Shown one piece after another: positions 41,870 through 52,140 of a stretch of 64,000 nt of DNA. The notes under the pieces were generated by a model. The model was not told the DNA's origin. It worked only from the letters and a program-made list of their open reading frames with translations, and made no database searches. Numbering within the stretch: position 1 is the first letter of the stretch; every line of letters begins with the position of its first letter. The position numbers and the translations under genes are program-made. The stretch comes from Heracleum sosnowskyi (lineage: Eukaryota; Streptophyta; Magnoliopsida; Apiales; Apiaceae): contig CM061238.1 of NCBI GenBank assembly GCA_030848705.1, forward strand, positions 47,035,133 to 47,099,132. The letters are read 5' to 3'.

Positions 41870-43256
41870 TGTTAGGTCCTGATAAGTTTGTAGAAGGGGT
41901 TGAATACAAACTATACCGTTTTATCGAATTTGTTCTGTTTAAAATCAAACAATTTAAGAACAAATTATGGCGGAATTAAATGAAACAGAATTCAAGTTAA
42001 ATATAACTTATATTAAACTTGAAATGTGTTACAAATGAAGTACTGATTACAAGATTGAATCTCAAACTAATTAAAACAAATCAAGAATAAATTCGACATG
42101 AATTTATCTATTTTTGTAATAAAAAGATATAACAATAAATGATAATTTGAGATACGTTCTAGGGATAAAAATCCGCTAGATAGTCAAAGCAGTACAAGTG
42201 AATGAATTCTATTGGTTTAGATTTAACACACTGATTTTTAGAATTAATCCACTTAAGAAATGAATCGGCAGAGTTCTTCACAGAAACTTTTCTTGAAATG
42301 TAATGTTCTTGATATATTGTCTTCTGTCTAATCTTCTGTTATAAGAATGAATCACTTTAGTAATCCACTTGACACAAAAGGTAACCTGCACGTTTCTGCT
42401 TTTCATTCCACTAGGAATGACTATCAAAATAGTCTGGGATGACTATAAAAAGAACTGGAATGACTAAGAGAATATACATAAATTAAATCAGAATTTCTAG
42501 AAATGTACTAGGATGACTATCGGGATGATTATCCCTTGATAGTCATTCCAGTACATTTTTAATATAAATAGACTTGGAATGACTATCCTGGATAGTCATT
42601 CCAGTTCATTTTAATTAAGAAATTCTGAATTAATTCTATTTCTAATTTAAATTAATTCTGTTAATTAATTTATTGAATAAATTAAATTCATCAGAATTTA
42701 ATTTATGAAATAAATTAATTACTCAATTTATTTGTTAAATTAATTCAGAAGAATTAATTTAATAAATAAATTAATAACTAATTTAAAAGAGAATGTAAAT
42801 TCTTTAATCATAGAAAAACCAATTCTTGAACCACTTGAACTGCTGAAGAGTATCCATTGTCAGAGGTTGTCATTTGATGCACGATCTAGTTCATAAATGA
42901 CTAACTTCAATATCTGTTCTTCATCTTGACTTTAAGCTGTGGTTCATTGTCTGCTTTTGACTGTTGATCAACCTTTGTAACCTGTACATTTGCTGTCACA
43001 AATCTGAAACCTCTGTCACTTTAATAAATCCACTTCTTTGAAGACTTTACTGAGGCTTGAACAAATAATTGAACTTCTTTCAATGTAGTATTTCTTCAAA
43101 TCTGTAGGATGACTTTAATCTGTATTCTTCTGACAGATATGATCTTCTGAGATTCCTGTGACTGTGACAATTGAATTATTACTTACTTATTACAAACTTG
43201 TTTAAGTTGAGTTGAATCCTCGATGTAAACAAATAGGCTAAAACATATGCCTTTCA
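41870..43256 (-). repeat. S3 3' LTR (1,387 bp)
   Basis: In sense TGAAAGGCATATG to AGGACCTAACA. Compared with the 5' LTR it has a 34-bp inverted segment at 42675-42708, an extra AT-rich palindromic stretch just after it (about 42719-42770), a shorter G-run near 41895, and scattered single-base changes. Confidence 0.93.
42405..42605. repeat. GGATGACTATC palindromic cluster (S3 3' LTR)
   Basis: Direct and inverted GGAATGACTATC, GGGATGACTAT and GATAGTCATTCC units. The block at about 42510-42605 can fold into strong stems. Counterparts are at 62437-62645 and in the spacer at 54501-55875. Confidence 0.88.
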
Positions 43257-43272
43257 ATCTTCCCCTATTTGT
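43257..43272 (-). other. S3 polypurine tract
   Basis: In sense AAATAGGGGAAGAT lies directly before the LTR start TGAAAGG. Confidence 0.85.
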
Positions 43273-43515
43273 TTGTTAGAGAATAACAAGAAAATACCTA
43301 GAGGATAACTCAACTAACTAAACAAGTAAAAATAAGACTTTAAAAGTTAAGTAAATAATAACACAAAGTTCTGGATTTCATTAAACATTTTCCAGATTCA
43401 AACAGTAAAGATAAATACAAGATAGATGTTCCTCTAGACTGAACATATGAATACATTGATCCTATCTTGATTTACCTAAGCTCTATACATTTAACATTTA
43501 CAGAATAGAGCTTCT

Positions 43516-44901
43516 TTAAATTTCAGACTCAATCATCTCTCCTTCTTCAAGTGCTTCAAGCAACTCCTTGTCCAGAACACGATCAGATTCAGAAGTAATG
43601 CCACTAGGTCTGACAGGTTGAGTTGTAACTTTCTTCAGCCTATTCTTCATTTGATGATATCTCTTAATATTGGCAATGCAATAGTCTTGAATCAAATCAG
43701 CAACTTCTGTCTTTTCTTGTGTAGCAAACCCTGTTGTCCTCAACATGTTCTCCATATAGACAAGATGCTTGGCAGGATAATCTTTCAAAGAGATGGGATC
43801 CACACCACAAGTTTGAAGTGCCCTTCCTTTATAAAATTTAACTTCATATGGCACATCCACAACTTGAGGACTAGCTTTCATGGCAAAATCTCTAAGCTGA
43901 TCATGCAACAGCTCACATAGAGGTGAAGACCTTTTAATCTTTGTCATGAAAACCCAAAGCTCAGAGAGAGTTCTACCTTCCAGAAGATTAAGAGAAACTA
44001 TGAAAGTTCCCTCATTATGAGTGTAGATGTAGATCTTCAACTCCTCTCTGACTCTGTCATATCCAGTAGTAATTCTTGAAATCTCCGCATGAAGAGCTTT
44101 CATATAGATTGTGTTGTCTGGATTGACCTTTCTATACCTTTCCAACATGCTAAAGAACTTTCCATCATTGTCTGACCCTGTCGGATGTGAGAACATCTCT
44201 CTAGCTCTATCTCATTCTTCTCCAAGCTTCAGACTCACATATAACTTCCTGTCCTTGACCTTTATATCATGAAGCCGTTGCTTTTCTTGATGTTCAGCTT
44301 TTTGGATAACTAGATGCTTTGAGATGATGTCAGACACTTTAGCATTCTCCTCCTCTCTTCTCTTCAGATCAGCTTTTTGTCTTAACAGCTCAGCTTCAAA
44401 GGCAGGATCCACTTCAGGTTCATCTTCCCAGTCAGCAAAATCAGCCTCTCCTTCAACCTCCACTTCACCACAGATATCTTCAGGGGTTTCTTCAGATTCA
44501 ATATCATCAAACTCTCCCTGTTCACCTTGATAGTAGTCAGCATCAGAAAAAGTTAACTTCTGCTTCCCTTTGTCCTTTCCAGAACCAGAACCTCCAGCTT
44601 CTCCTCCTTGATCTCTCACTTCTTCTCCTCCTTGTATCTCCTTCTCCTTATTCTCCCCCTTAGTTGAGGAATCCTCTATAGATTTAACTTTATCAGCCTT
44701 AGGATCCTCCTTTTTACTTCCTCCTTCTCCTTCTCCATCCTTGCCATCATTGTCCTCTTCATCATCATCACCCTCAAAGAATTTCTTCTGTTCAGCATTG
44801 GGTTGATTTGAGTTCTGGATCATGTTATACAGATGCTTCATGCCTTCATTCAGATGTTGCATCCCTCCTTCAATCCTTGCAAACCTCTCATCATTGAACC
44901 A
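43516..44901 (-). pseudogene. S3 ORF3, C-terminal part, split and with a stop
   Basis: Downstream part of the large third ORF. It continues from 52141 in frame once the Athila-like insertion and one AACCA copy are removed. An Asp/Glu/Gly-rich linker (FEGDDDEEDNDGKDGEG) is followed by a Lys/Glu-rich helical stretch. A TGA at 44212-44214 interrupts the frame, and the same frame then runs 43516-44211 through a helical C-terminal domain (LLEGRTLSELWVFMTKIK, EVKFYKGRALQTCGVDP, YCIANIKRYHQMKNRLKK). The last domain resembles the end of S2 ORF3 in layout. No membrane segment is visible. The whole ORF would be about 1,163 codons, close to 1,230 in S2. Function is unknown. Confidence 0.85.
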
Positions 44902-46332
44902 TGATAAGTGGGTATTTTATTCACTTAAAACGTTTCCGTATGGCTTAAAACGATTGTTTGTACTCGAGTTGTGGTATTTTTGATCTCTTTTAAGGGTATT
45001 GTGCAGGAATATCTATCACAGGTGTAATGGGAATGAAGCGGAGCAATCGGAATGCAATTTGGAGCTAAAACGAAGAAAATGGAAAAATTCGTCTTCCTGG
45101 ACAGAAGGCACGGCGCGGCAGCGCCGTGTTTGAGCTTGCCTATGGCGCGGCAGCGCCGCATGAAAACGGAACAGTAAATCTATGGCGCGGCAGCGCCGCT
45201 CTCCTATGTAACTGTGGCGCGGCAGCGCCAGACATTCTGACGAAATTTCCTGTTTTGAACCCGATTTGCTGATTTTTCGAGTTGAAGTCAAATTACAATT
45301 CCGTACGACTTATTTGCACCTGGAGGCCTATATAAAGAGAGGAAAACCCTAGAGAACAGGAGTAACACATACCACATATTATCTACGGAGTTTTAAAGCA
45401 CGAAGAAGCAAGGAAGAAGATAGTTTTCAATTTATTCTTGTATTCTTTCTAGCTTATGGATGCTTGGTTTGGGTGTATTCTTTAGAACCTTTGATAATTA
45501 TTCCAATATTGATTCGTTTTCTTCAATCATGTTTACATTAGAACCCATGGTGACGATTAGTTGATTATGAACTAACTCGTTGTCATGGGGTTTTAGCGGA
45601 TTTATTCATGAAGTTTATTTGTTGAATTTTCTTGATGCCTATAGTGTGATTGATGCGATATCCTATCATGGTTGTTTTAATTCGTTATAGGAGAGTAGCT
45701 AACTCCTGTAATTGTGTGTTAATTCTTATTGAAGCGAAAGTGGATTTAAGAGTTTAGAACTTGCCATGCTAGCATAGGTTTATGCGTGAGAATATCATTC
45801 GTAATTAGTGTCGTAACTCTAACCGTTTTATGACGACTATGTGATCAATTGAATGCTTGTACTTCAACCATTATGTTTTCAATCTTTATAGACATATAGG
45901 GACTAAGCATAATTGGGAGACTAAGTGATTTCTATCTTTATTGTGGATATTATTTAGGATGGTATTTGTGCAACGAAAGTTGGCTTATATCAGTTTTGTG
46001 TGTTCGATCAGGTATTAATAAATCACATGAAAAGGCTAGAGAATTGGAAACTATAGATGGATTGTTTAATGAAGTTAAAATTCCATGTTTTATTTGCATA
46101 AGTAATTCAATATAACCCTTCGTTCGAATAGTTGATAATTAGTTATAAATTTTAGAAAAATTTTAGTGGTAAACAAAATCCAATTTGTTATTTGTTTTAG
46201 CATCGAATAATAATCATACATTGGTGAGTGAATTAACTAGACAATACAACGAGTCCCTGTAGGAACGAACCTTACTTACTATCTGTATTACTTGAGATCA
46301 CGTGCACTTGCGTGTTGAGTTTGGTCGTAACA
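44902..46332 (+). repeat. 5' LTR of the Athila-like element (1,431 bp)
   Basis: Starts TGATAAGTGGGTATTTT and ends TTTGGTCGTAACA. A TATA-like CCTATATAAAGAG lies near 45327-45339, giving a plus-strand promoter. Four copies of GGCGCGGCAGCGCC sit upstream of it at 45112, 45144, 45184 and 45216. Small ORFs on the minus strand are by-products of this repeat. Confidence 0.93.
45112..45229. repeat. Four GGCGCGGCAGCGCC hairpin motifs (5' LTR)
   Basis: Identical 14-mers (GGCGC stem, GGCA loop, GCGCC stem) at 45112, 45144, 45184 and 45216, separated by ordinary AT-richer sequence. The copies in the 3' LTR are at 50919, 50951, 50991 and 51023. Two more lie in the coding region at 47951 and 47983. Confidence 0.95.
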
Positions 46333-46338
46333 AGTTTT

Positions 46339-46356
46339 TGGCGCCGCTGCCGGGGA
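46339..46356 (+). other. Primer binding site, tRNA-Asp type
   Basis: TGGCGCCGCTGCCGGGGA, six bases after the LTR, matches the usual Athila site complementary to tRNA-Asp except for one base (GCT where GTT is usual, from memory). Confidence 0.82.
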
Positions 46357-46473
46357 TTTCGGTTTTATTTGTTTAGTTTCAGTATTTACCATCAGTGGTC
46401 ATTAAAGTTCGGTGACTAGGACGTTTCTCACCAATTTTCTAGTTGGTGAATTTCAGGTACTTATTGAGAGTGT

Positions 46474-47793
46474 ATGCGTACACGAGCTCGAGCACGTAGA
46501 GAAGAATTAGCAAGAAGAGAAGAACTAGCACGAAGGAAACTTGACTTTGAGAACATCAGTGTAGAAAACAATCGTGAATCAAAAGAAGATATGGAAGATC
46601 AAGCACAACCAGCGAAGGCTTTGAGTGAATTCTCTCAGCCAAAAGTGGAGGACATTCATACCAGCATTGTTCGTCCAGCTATTGGGGCAAATAATTTCGA
46701 GCTTAAGCCAAACATCATTCAGATGATTCAGAATACGGTTCAGTTTGGGGGTAGTCCTGCTGAAGATCCCAATGCTCATATTAGGGACTTTCTTGAGATC
46801 TGTGATACCTTCAAATTCAACGGAGTTACAGATGACGCAATCAGATTGAGGCTATTTCCCTTCTCTCTTAGGGATAAAGCCAAGAGTTGGTTACATTCTA
46901 TGCCATCAGGTTCTATTAAAACATGGGCAGACTGTGCTCAAAAGTTCTTGACGAAGTATTTCTCCATGGCGAAGACAGCAGCTTATAGGAATTCTATTTC
47001 TCAGTTTGCTCAGCAACCCCAGGAATCTTTGGGGGAAGCTTGGGAAAGGTACAAGGAGATATTGGCATGTTGTCCTCATCATGGGATGCCAGATTGGATG
47101 GTAATCAGCAATTTCTACAACGGATTGGGAGCTCAGTCAAGGCCTATGCTTGATGCAGCTTCTGGAGGAGCACTGTGGGCAAAAAGCTATGAGGATGCCT
47201 ATAATCTTATCGAGATGATGGCGGCCAATGAGTTTCAGAATCCTACTCAACGCTTGCCACCTGCTAAAGTGGCTGGAGTTCTTGACTTGGATGCAGCTAC
47301 TGCTATTGCTGCTCAACTCAAAGCGTTGACAATGAAGGTAGATTCCCTTTCTAATCTTGGGACTAACCAGGTTGCTATGGTGTGTGAATTGTGTGCAGGG
47401 GCTCATGACACGAATCTGTGTGCTATCTCAGCTGAATCAGCACAGTTTGTTAGTAACTTTCAGAGAACTCAGCAACCAGCACCTAATGTGTATCATCCCA
47501 ACAATCGGAATCATCCTAATTTCAGTTGGAGCAACAATCAGGGTGGTGTTCAGCAACCACAAAATCAGCAGTTCAATGCAAGGCCATATAATCAGAACTA
47601 TCAACCACCACCTTATGCTCCAAGGCAACCATTCATTCCACCGGGATTTCAACCATCTCAAGGGAATTCATTGAATCAGTCTGAGAAGTCTGAATTGGAA
47701 GAGCTTCGAATGATGTACAAGAGTCAGGCGGTGTCGTTGAAAACTTTAGAGAATCATATTGGGCAACTAGCCAATGCATTGTTGAACCGTTAA
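46474..47793 (+). CDS. Gag of the Athila-like element
   Basis: Capsid protein of 439 aa from ATG 46474 (MRTRARARREELARR). The basic, Arg-rich N-terminus is followed by the Ty3/gypsy retrotrans_gag domain at about residues 85-260 (PNAHIRDFLEICDTFKFNGV, LRLFPFSLRDKAKSWL, TKYFSMAKTAAYRN, LGEAWERYKEILACCPHHGM). A short Cys/His motif (CELCAGAHDTNLC) lies near residue 310 in place of a CCHC knuckle. A Gln/Asn/Pro-rich tail follows. It ends at TAA 47791-47793. The protease frame that follows is in the same phase, and PGTLPSDTE-like linker sequence follows the stop, so gag and protease were probably one ORF and the stop is a mutation or a read-through site. Confidence 0.9.
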   Translation: MRTRARARREELARREELARRKLDFENISVENNRESKEDMEDQAQPAKALSEFSQPKVEDIHTSIVRPAIGANNFELKPNIIQMIQNTVQFGGSPAEDPNAHIRDFLEICDTFKFNGVTDDAIRLRLFPFSLRDKAKSWLHSMPSGSIKTWADCAQKFLTKYFSMAKTAAYRNSISQFAQQPQESLGEAWERYKEILACCPHHGMPDWMVISNFYNGLGAQSRPMLDAASGGALWAKSYEDAYNLIEMMAANEFQNPTQRLPPAKVAGVLDLDAATAIAAQLKALTMKVDSLSNLGTNQVAMVCELCAGAHDTNLCAISAESAQFVSNFQRTQQPAPNVYHPNNRNHPNFSWSNNQGGVQQPQNQQFNARPYNQNYQPPPYAPRQPFIPPGFQPSQGNSLNQSEKSELEELRMMYKSQAVSLKTLENHIGQLANALLNR

Positions 47794-47820
47794 CCAGGAA
47801 CGCTTCCGAGTGACACAGAG

Positions 47821-49251
47821 ATGAATCCAGGCAAGAAAGATCACAAGGAACAGGTCCAGGCAGTAACCTTACGATCGGGGAAGATTCTACAAGGTCAGAA
47901 TGAAGAAAATTCAGCCGAGGAAAAAAATGAATTTTCTGATCAGAATGTGCGGCGCGGCAGCGCCGCTCCCCAGTATAAAAACGGCGCGGCAGCGCCGGCC
48001 CTTCTGGAAGAAAAAGATAATTTTGACGCTGGGGTCGATTCTGTTCCTGATTTGGTACCTAATGCTACTCTCTCGACTCATACTGGGAAGAGTGATAATT
48101 CTCAGAAAGTGGTAGAAGAAAAGGTGTTTCCACCTCCTCCATTCCCAAAACGAGTTCAAAGGCAAAAGTTTGACAAGCAGTTTGCTAAGTTCTTGGATGT
48201 CTTCAAGAAGCTTCAGATTAACATACCATTTGCAGAGGCTCTTGAGCAAATGCCGAGCTATGCGAAGTTTATGAAGGGCATTCTTTCGAAGAAATTGAAA
48301 CTTGAGGAGCTAGAGACAGTTGCATTGACGGAAGAATGTAGTGCCATCTTGCAACAAAAGTTGCCACCTAAGTTGAAGGACCCTGGAAGCTTTACCATAC
48401 CATGTACTATTGGAGATCTCTCATTCAGCAAATGCTTGTGTGATTTGGGTGCAAGTATTAATCTCATGCCCTTATCAGTTTTCATGCAACTTGGTCTTCC
48501 AGAACCAAAGCCAACTACTATGACTCTGCAACTTGCGGACCGTTCAGTTACTTATCCTCGAGGAATAGTTGAGAATGTTTTGGTGAAGGTCGACAAGCTT
48601 ATCTTTCCAGCCGATTTTGTAATTCTGGACTTTGAGGAAGACAAGAAGATTCCTATTATCTTGGGAAGACCGTTCTTGGCTACAGGCCGAACTTTGATCG
48701 ATGTGCAGAAAGGAGAGCTTACAATGAGGGTTCAAAATCAAAAGGTCATCTTTAATGTGTTCAAGGCTATGAAATTTCCGACAGAGGAGGAAGAGTGTTT
48801 TAGCTTGAAGATGGTTGATACGGGTCAGAGAAAGGAGTTCGATCAGCTGTTGAGCAAAAATTCGGACATGCACAAGTTCGAGCATCACATCAGTGATTCC
48901 ATTGACAATTCTTCCATTCGAGATCTTTCGATTGTCAAGCTTGGAAAACTTCCACCACATTTGAAGTATGTCCTTCTGAATGATGAGTTGGTAATTTTTA
49001 AAGAGTGTGAAGATAATGTGTTGAGAAGGTGGAACAAGGATGATGAGGTGAAAGAGTGTTCTTATCAATCGACGGAGAAGCATAAACACCTTAGAGGTGT
49101 AAGGAAGAAAAAGAAAAAATTGATTGGTGGAAAAGTCAAGGTGAAGTTTGATTTGGAAAAGATGTGGGAAGAAAGCAAGAAGGTTATCAAACAATGGGTG
49201 AATGGTCCTTCTGCTAAGGACAAGTCAAATGCGATCTTCGAGCCACCATGA
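47821..49251 (+). CDS. Aspartic protease ORF of the Athila-like element
   Basis: Continues the gag frame after the TAA. Start shown at ATG 47821, 476 codons. QVQAVTLRSGK is the conserved Athila linker. The protease core begins around residue 190 with FTIPCTIGDLSFSKCLCDLG: the active site is C-DLGASINLMP, the Athila form of D-S/T-G, with ILGRPFLATGRTLIDV closing the fold. Sequence past residue 300 is Lys/Glu-rich and resembles nothing I know. Reverse transcriptase would be expected next but the frame ends at TGA 49251 and noncoding sequence follows. The two GC-rich 14-mers at 47951 and 47983 are read in two different frames (RRGSAAP and NGAAAP). Confidence 0.85.
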   Translation: MNPGKKDHKEQVQAVTLRSGKILQGQNEENSAEEKNEFSDQNVRRGSAAPQYKNGAAAPALLEEKDNFDAGVDSVPDLVPNATLSTHTGKSDNSQKVVEEKVFPPPPFPKRVQRQKFDKQFAKFLDVFKKLQINIPFAEALEQMPSYAKFMKGILSKKLKLEELETVALTEECSAILQQKLPPKLKDPGSFTIPCTIGDLSFSKCLCDLGASINLMPLSVFMQLGLPEPKPTTMTLQLADRSVTYPRGIVENVLVKVDKLIFPADFVILDFEEDKKIPIILGRPFLATGRTLIDVQKGELTMRVQNQKVIFNVFKAMKFPTEEEECFSLKMVDTGQRKEFDQLLSKNSDMHKFEHHISDSIDNSSIRDLSIVKLGKLPPHLKYVLLNDELVIFKECEDNVLRRWNKDDEVKECSYQSTEKHKHLRGVRKKKKKLIGGKVKVKFDLEKMWEESKKVIKQWVNGPSAKDKSNAIFEPP

Positions 49252-50708
49252 TTTGATTCACATTTGTCCGTCTAAATGACATTAACGACAGCGCTTCGTG
49301 GGAGGCAACCCATGTGTTAGGTATGTTTCTACTATCTTTTTATTACCTTCAATGAGGACATTGAATATTGTAAGTTTGGGGGTGGTAATTAAGGAATATT
49401 AGTGTGTGTAGTGTGTGTGTGTTCATGTAGGATTCATATTGCATGTGTAGTTGTAGTTTATTCGTAGTTTTGCATGTTCATGTCATATAGGGCATTCTGT
49501 TTGCATAGTTTTTATTTATTATGTGAGTCCATTTTAGTTGCATGCATATTTCATGATCCCGTAGGATTTGACTATTTCCGTTGGTGAGTCGATGTTGATT
49601 GGAGTGTGGTTGTGATGAATAGAGGGTTGATTAAGTTTCTAAGTATTGACTTGCATGCCAGAAACAAATCTATTTCATAAGTCTCATTGGTTGCTTTTGA
49701 ATTTGATCAGACCATGCTTGTTTGGTGTTAGAATTTAACCACTTGTTTACATTTAGAATGTTGGCTAGATTCTTGAAAACGAAGGAGCACTTATGTATAA
49801 GTTTAGGGGAAACCAGGGATTTCATGCTAGTTGTCAATAAAGGCTAGGCGTCAATTGGCTAGTAGCCGGCTCATTGAAAAGATGAGTAGTCTAGGGTGGG
49901 ATGAGAAAAAGGCAAAGTGCACTCATTCCGAAATTAAAAAAAAAGAAAAAAAAAAGAAAAAAAAGAAAAAGAAAAAAAAAAGAGTTGTTTTAGTTGTTTT
50001 ATGCAGAATTGATCAGGTTGAGCTCTTTAATACTCGAGCAATTAAGTTCTAGGGGACCTTGTGCCTAGTGACCTAAGACTTTTCCGGTCTGGGATCCACT
50101 AACCTAACGCTCGCTACATGGGTATTATTGTATAAGCCTTTTGGGGTCTCAACCATTGCACGGTCAAATAAGCATGTGAGTCGTAATAAAGCATGAATTC
50201 CTGTCTAGCTCAAGTGGATTTTGAGGTGTCTTTAAGTGGTTTCTTGTGTCTAGCGTTCATTCTGTTTGTAAGCTTGTGGTTGTTTTGGCTAAGAGTAGGT
50301 ATGGTCTTGATTTAGTTTGGGAGTATATTGGTGAGCATCGCACACACGCACGTTTCTGTGTTTGTCTCGTTGGTCGATGGGAATTTGGTCGAACTCTGTT
50401 TGGAAGACTGTGTTCTTTGAGATGTTGGCTTGTTGATTGGTTTTGGTTGGTTTGAAGGGATCGTTGCATTTTCATATTAGTTGCATACATGTATTGCATT
50501 GTTAGTTGCATGAGTAGATGGATTTTGTGGGTACATTCGCTATAGGCCCTCACGAGACCTTACTCGTCCACTAGGGCTGCCTAGGGGTTTAAAGGGCTTG
50601 TTGCATATGCCAAATGCAACCGTGATCACCTACGGAAGTGGTACTAGTTAGTTGTAATAAATTGTTTGTTTATGCTCGAGGACGAGCATCGGTTTAAGTT
50701 TGGGGGTG
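49252..50708 (+). other. 3' noncoding region and PPT of the Athila-like element
   Basis: No gene. It contains GCGCTTCGTGGGAGGCAACCC (49291-49311), typical of the region after pol in Athila elements, a PPT-like AAGTTTGGGGGTGG near 49371, an A-rich purine run at 49938-49982, and the true PPT AAGTTTGGGGGTG at 50696-50708 beside the LTR. The jump from protease to this post-pol sequence marks the lost RT-integrase segment. Confidence 0.8.
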
Positions 50709-52140
50709 TGATAAGTGGGTATTTTATTCACTTAAAACGTTTCCGTATGGCTTAAAACGATTGTTTGTACTCGAGTTGTGGTATTTTTGATCTCTTTTAA
50801 GGGTATTGTGCAGGAATATCTATCACAGGTGTAATGGGAATGAAGCGGAGCAATCGGAATGCAATTTGGAGCTAAAACGAAGAAAATGGAAAAATTCGTC
50901 TTCCTGGACAGAAGGCACGGCGCGGCAGCGCCGTGTTTGATCTTGCCTATGGCGCGGCAGCGCCGCATGAAAACGGAACAGTAAATCTATGGCGCGGCAG
51001 CGCCGCTCTCCTATGTAACTGTGGCGCGGCAGCGCCAGACATTCTGACGAAATTTCCTGTTTTGAACCCGATTTGCTGATTTTTCGAGTTGAAGTCAAAT
51101 TACAATTCCGTACGACTTATTTGCACCTGGAGGCCTATATAAAGAGAGGAAAACCCTAGAGAACATGAGTAACACATACCACATATTATCTACGGAGTTT
51201 TAAAGCACGAAGAAGCAAGGAAGAAGATAGTTTTCAATTTATTCTTGTATTCTTTCTAGCTTGTGGATGCTTGGTTTGGGTGTATTCTTTAGAACCTTTG
51301 ATAATTATTCCAATATTGATTCGTTTTCTTCAATCATGTTTACATTAGAACCCATGGTGACGATTAGTTGATTATGAACTAACTCGTTGTCATGGGGTTT
51401 TAGCGGATTTATTCATGAAGTTTATTTGTTGAATCTTCTTGATGCCTATAGTGTGATTGATGCGATATCCTATCATGGTTGTTTTAATTCGTTATAGGAG
51501 AGTAGCTAACTCCTGTAATTGTGTGTTAATTTTTTATTGAAGCGAAAGTGGATTTAAGAGTTTAGAACTTGCCATGCTAGCATAGGTTTATGCGTGAGAA
51601 TATCATTCGTAATTAGTGTCGTAACTCTAACCGTTTTATGACGACTATGTGATCAATTGAATGCTTGTACTTCAACCATTATGTTTTCAATCTTTATAGA
51701 CATATAGGGGCTAAGCATAATTGGGAGACTAAGTGATTTCTATCTTTATTGTGGATATTATTTAGGATGGTATTTGTGCAACGAAAGTTGGCTTATATCA
51801 GTTTTGTGTGTTCGATCAGGTATTAATAAATCACATGAAAAGGCTAGAGAATTGGAAACTATAGATGGATTGTTTAATGAAGTTAAAATTCCATGTTTTA
51901 TTTGCATAAGTAATTCAATATAACCCTTCGTTCGAATAGTTGATAATTAGTTATAAATTTTAGAAAAAATTTAGTGGTAAACAAAATCCAATTTGTTATT
52001 TGTTTTAGCATCGAATAATAATCATACATTGGTGAGTGAATTAACTAGACAATACAACGAGTCCCTGTAGGAACGAACCTTACTTACTATCTGTATTACT
52101 TGAGATCACGTGCACTTGCGTGTTGAGTTTGGTCGTAACA
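50709..52140 (+). repeat. 3' LTR of the Athila-like element (1,432 bp)
   Basis: Nearly identical to 44902-46332. I see about seven differences, for example near 50941, 51167, 51263, 51437, 51532, 51710 and 51966. It carries the same four GC-rich hairpins. Confidence 0.93.

Larger units (their letters stand above)
44902..52140 (+). mobile_element. Athila-like Ty3/gypsy element with gag-protease only, TSD AACCA
   Basis: A 7,239-bp element with 1,431/1,432-bp LTRs differing at about seven places. It is flanked by AACCA at 44897-44901 and 52141-52145, inside S3 ORF3 and antisense to it. Its PBS fits tRNA-Asp, as in Athila/Tat elements. It encodes Gag and an aspartic protease but no RT, RNase H or integrase, so it must be mobilised by a partner. 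This matches the class of nonautonomous plant elements called TR-GAG. Both LTRs and the coding part carry a GC-rich hairpin motif. Confidence 0.92.

Noticed and set aside
45016..45291. Minus-strand frames rich in RRCRA and ALPRH repeats, also at 50823-51098
   Set aside because: These are translations of the GC-rich hairpin repeats in the two LTRs, on the strand opposite to the element's genes.
49938..49982. A-rich purine run as a possible functional PPT
   Set aside because: It is not beside an LTR; the true PPT is AAGTTTGGGGGTG at 50696-50708. The run looks like simple low-complexity sequence.
52080..52140. Apparent C-terminal extension of the ORF beginning at 54251
   Set aside because: These codons come from the 3' LTR of the Athila-like insertion. 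The true continuation is at 44896 and below.
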